Source: an uncultured Selenomonadaceae bacterium (lineage in GTDB: Bacteria > Bacillota > Negativicutes > Selenomonadales > Selenomonadaceae). Taken from it: 10,300 nt of DNA. The stretch is taken from assembly GCA_905236325.1 (NCBI GenBank), contig CAJOPJ010000140.1, forward strand, positions 1 through 10,300. Direction: 5' to 3'. Below are positions 6,530-10,300 of this stretch, in pieces. The translations under genes and the position numbers were made by a program. The notes below the pieces were generated by a model. That model saw only the letters and a list, made by a program, of their open reading frames with translations, had not been told where the DNA came from and ran no database searches. Within the stretch, counting starts at the first letter, position 1. Each line of letters opens with the position of its first letter.

Positions 6530-6571
6530 GTCGGGAAGTAATTTACAAGAATTTAGTTTGAGATTTCCGAC
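6530..6571 (+). repeat. Long-loop inverted repeat between spoVS and the PHP gene
   Basis: GTCGGGAA (6530-6537) can pair with TTTCCGAC (6564-6571) with one G-T wobble; T6528-T6529 with G6572-A6573 could add two pairs. The loop is 26 bases and no T run follows, so termination here is unlikely. It may be a stabilising or processing structure in a spoVS-PHP message, or chance. Confidence 0.3.
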
Positions 6572-6591
6572 GACTGAAAAGAGGTAAATTT

Positions 6592-7416
6592 ATGCCCGCA
6601 GATTTACACACGCACACAAATTTTTCCGACGGCAGTTTTTCACCAGATGAACTTGTCGCTGAAGCAAAAAAAGTAGGTCTTAACTATCTAGCCGTCACCG
6701 ACCATGACACGGTGGACGGCTTTCGTTATTTGTATGAAAATGGACTTTATCCTGCGAAAGGTTTAAAAATTATTCCAGGTATCGAAATAAGCGCAAACCA
6801 TCCTGAACATGATGTGCATATTGTCGGCTACAATATTGATATTTATGACGCGCATCTTTCAGAAATGATAAATGAAATTGCCGAGTCGCGTTGGACGCGT
6901 TTTAGTGAAATTATAAAAAATTTGCAGGAAAATAAATTTAATATTCGCGAAGCCGAAGTTTTGCAAGCTGCAGGTGCAAGCCGAAGTGTCGGCAGATTTC
7001 ATATCGCCAGAGTTTTGGTTAAAAATGGCGCATTTAAAACTGTGCGCGAGGCTTTTGATAAAATGCTGGGCAAAGGTCAGCCTGCTTATGCAAAAAGATA
7101 TTTTCCTGAAATAAATGATGTTATCGAAACAATTCATTCGGCAGGCGGACAGGCAGTTTTGGCGCATCCAAAACTGGTTGGCGATGATAATTTAGTTGAA
7201 GAAATTTGCAAGCGCGTTGACGCTGTTGAAGTTTATTATCCCTGCCACACGGCGGAAGATGTTCAAAAATATAAATCTTTAGCGTCGCAGTACAATTTAA
7301 AATTAACAGGCGGCAGTGATTTTCACGGCTTGTCGTCGCGTTTTGTTAATGCGCTTGGCGAATTTACCATTCCTGACGAATTGGCGGAGCAATTTTTTCA
7401 AGGTGATAATGACTAA
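6592..7416 (+). CDS. PHP-domain phosphoesterase, RNase AM / nucleoside 3',5'-bisphosphate phosphatase type
   Basis: The 274-aa protein belongs to the stand-alone PHP family that includes E. coli YciV/TrpH (RNase AM), whose members remove phosphates from 3',5'-bisphosphate nucleotides and trim 5' RNA ends. The nine metal ligands of the trinuclear site can be assigned: H6 and H8 (HTHT), D13 (SDGS), H38 (TDHDT), E65 (GIEIS), H76 (DVHIVGY), H192 (LAHP), D243 and H245 (GSDFHG). The helical insertion typical of the family lies at about 95-170 and includes GRFHIARVLV. There is no polymerase region, so it is not part of PolC or DnaE. The ATG has AAGAGGT (6579-6585) 6 bases upstream. Its TAA shares one base with the dnaA ATG, so the two are translationally coupled. 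It probably acts with ymdB in recycling RNA ends and short nucleotides; the exact substrate is inferred from family. Confidence 0.92.
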   Translation: MPADLHTHTNFSDGSFSPDELVAEAKKVGLNYLAVTDHDTVDGFRYLYENGLYPAKGLKIIPGIEISANHPEHDVHIVGYNIDIYDAHLSEMINEIAESRWTRFSEIIKNLQENKFNIREAEVLQAAGASRSVGRFHIARVLVKNGAFKTVREAFDKMLGKGQPAYAKRYFPEINDVIETIHSAGGQAVLAHPKLVGDDNLVEEICKRVDAVEVYYPCHTAEDVQKYKSLASQYNLKLTGGSDFHGLSSRFVNALGEFTIPDELAEQFFQGDND

Positions 7417-8831
7417 TGCAAATAAATCAGTTGAAAAATTTATGGCAGGAAGTTTTGGCGAAGTCGAAAGAATATTTAACTGAAAGTGCAGTTGAAAAAT
7501 GGCTTGAACCGCTAAAACCGGAATCGCTTGAAAAAAATATTCTGACGCTGGTTACAAATGATGAACTGCGTAGGCAATGGGTTGAGGATAGATATTTATC
7601 AAAGCTGGAGGAGGCTTTTTTTGATTTAAGCGGCGAACACATCAGCATTGAAATAAAAATAATGCGCCGCAAGCCAAAAATTAAGCCGGAAGACGCAGTG
7701 CAAATGACTTTGGAAATCAGCGACGACAATAAAACTTCGCCGCAACCTGCGCCTGTAAAAAATTTATTGCCTGTTGAAAATTCCACGCTGAATAAAAAAT
7801 ATACCTTCGACAATTTTGTTATCGGCAAGTCGAATGAATTTGCACACGCAGCCGCATTGGCAATTTGTCGTGAACCCGGAATCCATTACAATCCATTTTT
7901 TATTTATGGTGGCGTTGGACTTGGCAAGACACATTTAATGCACGCCATTGGCAACAAAATTTCTGCCGAAAATCCGCAAAAAAAAATTCTGTATGTTTCC
8001 GGCGAACAGTTCACAACTGAAATGATAACTGCGCTGAAGGAACGCAAAATAACTGCCTTCAAGGAAAAATACCGCAGAACTGATGTACTTCTGTTGGACG
8101 ATGTGCAATTTTTAGCCGGCAAAGACGCAACGCAGGAAGAATTTTTCCACACATTCAATGACCTGCACAATTTGAACAAGCAAATTGTGATTGCCGCAGA
8201 TAAGCCGCCGAAACAAATTACAGGTATTGAGGAGCGTTTAAGTTCGCGCTTTTCTTGGGGGCTTTGTACTGATGTTCAAAAGCCGGACATTGAAACGCGC
8301 ATTGCAATTTTGCAAAAAAAGGCTGAACTTGAAAATATTTCTATTCCGCCCGAAATTATTACCGGCTTGGCTGAAAAATTTGATTCCAATGTTCGCGACT
8401 TGGAAGGCGCATTGAACAGAGTTATTGCGCGTGCGGAGTTGATGAATAAAACTTTATCTGAAGCTTTTGCTGATTTGGACTTTGATGACAAAAAAAATTT
8501 AAACGCAAATGTTATAGTCAATGCCGAACCAACGCCGCAAACTGATTTGTCACTTACTGAAATTGTTGCTAAAGTTGCAGAACATTTCGGTTTGACGGCG
8601 AAGATGATTTTAAGCAACAGTCGCGCAAAAAAAATTGCACAGCCAAGAAAAATTTCAATGTTTCTTTGCCGTGAATTGACTTTGACTTCTTGGACAATCA
8701 TAGCAAAATTTTTTGGCAAGCGCGATCATGCAACAGTTATTCGCGCACACAGCAAAATTAAACTTGAACTAAAAAAAGACAGGCAACTTGAACAGCTGAT
8801 AAAAAAAATTTTCCCCAAAGCAGAAATTTAA
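7416..8831 (+). CDS. dnaA: DnaA, replication initiator ATPase, with an atypical DNA-recognition motif
   Basis: DnaA binds DnaA boxes and, with ATP, melts the origin. The 471-aa protein has all four domains: domain I (about 1-80, LW near residue 9, WLEPL), a variable linker (about 85-128), AAA+ domain III with Walker A GGVGLGKTH (165-173), Walker B LLLDDVQF (225-232), arginine-finger region RLSSRF (274-279) and sensor-2 SNVRDLEGALNR, and DNA-binding domain IV (about 378-471). ATP-site residues look intact. The helix-turn-helix signature reads FGKRDHATV instead of the usual FGGRDHTTV, so the Thr that contacts DNA in E. coli (T435) is Ala439 and a Gly is Lys435. The ATG overlaps the PHP stop codon and is served by AAGGTGAT (7400-7407). 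dnaN, recF and gyrB are not adjacent, so it may be a second DnaA or a relocated single copy. A bidirectional terminator overlaps its 3' end. Confidence 0.93.
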   Translation: MQINQLKNLWQEVLAKSKEYLTESAVEKWLEPLKPESLEKNILTLVTNDELRRQWVEDRYLSKLEEAFFDLSGEHISIEIKIMRRKPKIKPEDAVQMTLEISDDNKTSPQPAPVKNLLPVENSTLNKKYTFDNFVIGKSNEFAHAAALAICREPGIHYNPFFIYGGVGLGKTHLMHAIGNKISAENPQKKILYVSGEQFTTEMITALKERKITAFKEKYRRTDVLLLDDVQFLAGKDATQEEFFHTFNDLHNLNKQIVIAADKPPKQITGIEERLSSRFSWGLCTDVQKPDIETRIAILQKKAELENISIPPEIITGLAEKFDSNVRDLEGALNRVIARAELMNKTLSEAFADLDFDDKKNLNANVIVNAEPTPQTDLSLTEIVAKVAEHFGLTAKMILSNSRAKKIAQPRKISMFLCRELTLTSWTIIAKFFGKRDHATVIRAHSKIKLELKKDRQLEQLIKKIFPKAEI

Positions 8832-8855
8832 AATCTGACTTGGGGAATTTTTTTT
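8811..8855. terminator. Bidirectional terminator shared by dnaA and the LptF/LptG gene
   Basis: TTCCCCAA (8811-8818) pairs with TTGGGGAA (8840-8847); inside, CAGA (8821-8824) can pair with TCTG (8834-8837). On the plus strand eight T follow (8848-8855). On the minus strand the same stem is followed by AA and eight T (complement of the A run 8801-8808). The left arm lies in the last dnaA codons and the T run contains two bases of the opposing stop codon, so one hairpin ends two convergent genes with 22 bases between their stop codons. Confidence 0.88.
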
Positions 8856-9948
8856 ATTTTGATGCGCGATAAATTAAACCTGCGCCAAAAATCAAGCCTA
8901 TAATGTTCGGTATCCAAACTGCAAACATTGGTTCAACTGCGCCGCCGCGTGCGAGCGCATTTGACAAAGTCATAACAGCGTAGTAAATAAAAATTATTAT
9001 TACGCTGATTGCGAAACCTGCCGAAGATGAATTTCTTGTCGGTTGAAGACCGAGTGGAACGCCGATTAACGCAAAAATTAAACTTGCGCAAGGCACAGAA
9101 ACGCGTTGATAAAGTTCAGTTTCTAATTTTGCGGTGTTGACATATTGCGTTTTCATAATTTGAATTTGCGCCTTAAGTTCTTGCATTGTGAGTTCTTCGG
9201 GCTTTTTTTGTTCGCGCACAATTTGGCGCGGACTTGCTTTTACAGGCAAAATTTGTTTATCAAAGCGCATTGAGTGCGTGCGTTCGTCGTCGGAAATATC
9301 ATAAATAATGCCTTCGTGCATAATCCACTGTTCGCCCTGCCATTCAGCAAAATTTGCGTTTTCAACATGCGTAACTTTGCCTTCGTCGTTAAATTCCTGC
9401 ATAGTCACGCCCTGCAAAGTATCGCTTGTTGCGTTGTATTCGCGTGCATAAACCAGTCGCTGAATTTTATCGCCGACAATTTCCTTAACAATGATGTGGT
9501 CTTGAGATTTCATTTCGGTGTTGCCTTGAATTTCATAATAAAAAACATCATTAGCAGCAGAATTTGCCCAAGGCACAACATGTTCATTAAACAAAATTGC
9601 AAGCACACTGACAATTAAGCCTAAAAAAATTGCCGGCGCAGCAATACGCTTAAAGCTGATTCCGCAAGACTTCATTGCTGTAATTTCGCTTGAACTTGAA
9701 AGTCTGCCGAAAGTTAAAAGCGTTGCCAACAGCATTGACATTGGAAAAGTCCACATAATTATTCCGGGCAAGCCATAGACAAAGATTTTAACAACGCTTG
9801 AAAAACTTGCGCCATAATCTGTAATGTAGCGTGCGATTTTAAATAAAGTTCCTGAACCGATAAAAACTGCCGAAAACGCACAAATTCCAAAAATTGCCGC
9901 CATTATGACTTCGCGAAAAATATATTTATCTAAAATTCTGATATGCAA
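8854..9948 (-). CDS. LptF/LptG (YjgP/YjgQ) family permease, LPS export
   Basis: Proteins of this family form the membrane part of the LptB2FG transporter, which extracts lipopolysaccharide from the inner membrane for delivery to the outer membrane. The expected layout is present: three N-terminal membrane segments (about 13-33, 52-78, 101-120), a periplasmic beta-rich domain (about 130-265), and three C-terminal segments (about 283-300, 308-328, 337-358). The cytoplasmic coupling motif GRLSSSSEITAMKSCGIS is at 81-98. LptF and LptG cannot be told apart here. Start choice: GGAG (9961-9958) is 9 bases before the TTG at 9948, giving MHIRILDKY, close to the usual MKILDRY opening. The ATG at 9957 touches GGAG and the TTG at 9963 overlaps it, so both are less likely. 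It has its own promoter and lies downstream of der. Its presence argues for a diderm cell. Confidence 0.93.
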   Translation of the reverse strand: MHIRILDKYIFREVIMAAIFGICAFSAVFIGSGTLFKIARYITDYGASFSSVVKIFVYGLPGIIMWTFPMSMLLATLLTFGRLSSSSEITAMKSCGISFKRIAAPAIFLGLIVSVLAILFNEHVVPWANSAANDVFYYEIQGNTEMKSQDHIIVKEIVGDKIQRLVYAREYNATSDTLQGVTMQEFNDEGKVTHVENANFAEWQGEQWIMHEGIIYDISDDERTHSMRFDKQILPVKASPRQIVREQKKPEELTMQELKAQIQIMKTQYVNTAKLETELYQRVSVPCASLIFALIGVPLGLQPTRNSSSAGFAISVIIIFIYYAVMTLSNALARGGAVEPMFAVWIPNIIGLIFGAGLIYRASK

Positions 9949-9962
9949 GAAGTTCATCTCCA

Positions 9963-10010
9963 AATTGACAAGATAGCTAATTATCTATTATCCCTTACAA
10001 ATTGTCAATT
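9963..10010. repeat. Perfect 9-bp inverted repeat around the LptF/LptG-family promoter
   Basis: AATTGACAA (9963-9971) is the exact reverse complement of TTGTCAATT (10002-10010), with 30 bases between. Each arm contains a TTGACA hexamer, one on each strand, facing inward. The right arm holds the -35 box of the minus-strand promoter and overlaps the der stop codon; the left arm falls in that gene's leader next to the ribosome site. It could be an operator, a leader hairpin, or the footprint of face-to-face promoters. Confidence 0.5.
9980..10008 (-). promoter_or_regulatory. Sigma-A promoter of the LptF/LptG-family gene
   Basis: On the minus strand a perfect TTGACA (10008-10003), a 17-base spacer and GATAAT (9985-9980, 5 of 6) make the best vegetative promoter in the window. 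A second GATAAT 7 bases upstream within the spacer is too close to the -35 box. The predicted start is near 9973, giving a leader of about 25 bases that includes the GGAG ribosome site at 9961-9958. Confidence 0.75.
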
Positions 10011-10300
10011 ATTCTTCCTCTTCAGTGCGCTTGCGAACTATAAATTTTAGCGGCGTGCCTTCAAAGCCGTAACTTTCGCGCAGTCTGTTTTCAATAAAAC
10101 GCAGGTAGGAAAAATGCATAAGTTCCGGTTCATTCACAAACAAAATAAATCGTGGCGGACAAATATCAGCTTGCGTGATAAATAAAACTTTCAGCTGTTT
10201 GCCTTTTTTTGAAGGCGGCGGATTGACTGCAATTGCGTCTTGCAAAAGTTCATTCAGCGCGGAAGTTTGAATACGCATTGACTGCTGTTCAGCAACAAAT
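10009..10300 (-). CDS. der: GTPase Der (EngA), C-terminal KH-like domain, partial
   Basis: Der is a double-GTPase needed for maturation of the 50S ribosomal subunit. Only the last 96 codons are in the window; the reading frame is open to the edge, so the gene continues beyond 10300 and the internal ATG at 10278 is not its start. The visible part is the family's KH-like RNA-binding domain: RIQTSALNELL, a PPSKKGKQLK segment, PPRFILFVNEPELMHFSYLRF, RLRESYGFEGTPLKFIVRKR and a short acidic tail EEEE. Both G domains are outside the window. The stop codon overlaps one arm of an inverted repeat (10002-10010). No intrinsic terminator is seen before the next gene on this strand, so read-through into the LptF/LptG gene is possible in addition to that gene's own promoter. 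Confidence 0.95.
   Translation of the reverse strand, partial: FVAEQQSMRIQTSALNELLQDAIAVNPPPSKKGKQLKVLFITQADICPPRFILFVNEPELMHFSYLRFIENRLRESYGFEGTPLKFIVRKRTEEEE

Noticed and set aside
8276..8719. Long antisense open frame (147 codons, minus strand) inside dnaA, and similar frames opposite clpX, ymdB and the LptF/LptG-family gene.
   Set aside because: They lie wholly within well-supported genes, have no ribosome sites or recognisable domains, and reflect codon bias of the real strand.
9980..9996. DnaA boxes or an origin at TTATCTATT and TTATCCCTT near dnaA.
   Set aside because: Each matches TTATCCACA at only 6 of 9 positions, there is no cluster or AT-rich unwinding region, and the stretch is accounted for by the minus-strand -10 and spacer.
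1..10300. tRNA or rRNA genes, insertion sequences, CRISPR repeats, prophage or defence genes.
   Set aside because: No cloverleaf, rRNA segment, transposase, repeat-spacer array or phage-like gene was seen; gene spacing is tight and the order is typical chromosomal core.

Overview
The window looks like chromosomal DNA of a diderm Firmicute of the class Negativicutes. The evidence is a Firmicute-type core (tig-clpP-clpX, a YmdB-family phosphodiesterase next to spoVS, AT-rich DNA with strong AAGGAGG-like ribosome binding sites, TTG starts) in the same stretch as an LptF/LptG-family LPS-export permease, which only outer-membrane bacteria need. Genus cannot be fixed from the sequence alone. Nothing looks like a phage, insertion sequence, CRISPR array or recent transfer, and base composition and codon use look even throughout.

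Layout. Positions 1-1281 hold the C-terminal or complete part of a degenerate-GGDEF/intact-EAL protein, closed by an intrinsic terminator. Positions 1418-4677 hold the protein quality-control cluster tig, clpP, clpX; a stem-loop with two competing folds separates tig from clpP, and clpX follows clpP after 3 bases. Positions 4678-4818 are a compact regulatory stretch with two look-alike promoters on either side of a short terminator hairpin. Positions 4819-6140 hold an unrecognised 174-aa gene and ymdB. Positions 6141-6262 contain a close match to the sporulation sigma-H promoter, directly in front of spoVS. spoVS is followed by a PHP-domain phosphoesterase and then, with a one-base stop/start overlap, by a full-length DnaA. 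A bidirectional terminator separates dnaA from the oppositely oriented LptF/LptG-family gene, which has its own strong promoter and lies downstream of the 3' end of der.

How the genes work together. Tig folds nascent chains and ClpXP degrades tagged or misfolded ones. YmdB, SpoVS and the PHP enzyme are a nucleotide/RNA turnover and developmental group. The most interesting arrangement is the predicted transcription unit sigma-H promoter > spoVS > PHP phosphoesterase > dnaA, with a DnaA away from dnaN and with changed residues in its DNA-recognition motif. Second is a ClpX whose normally conserved RKH pore loop is remodelled. These are inferences from sequence and remembered family consensus; no alignment or search was run.
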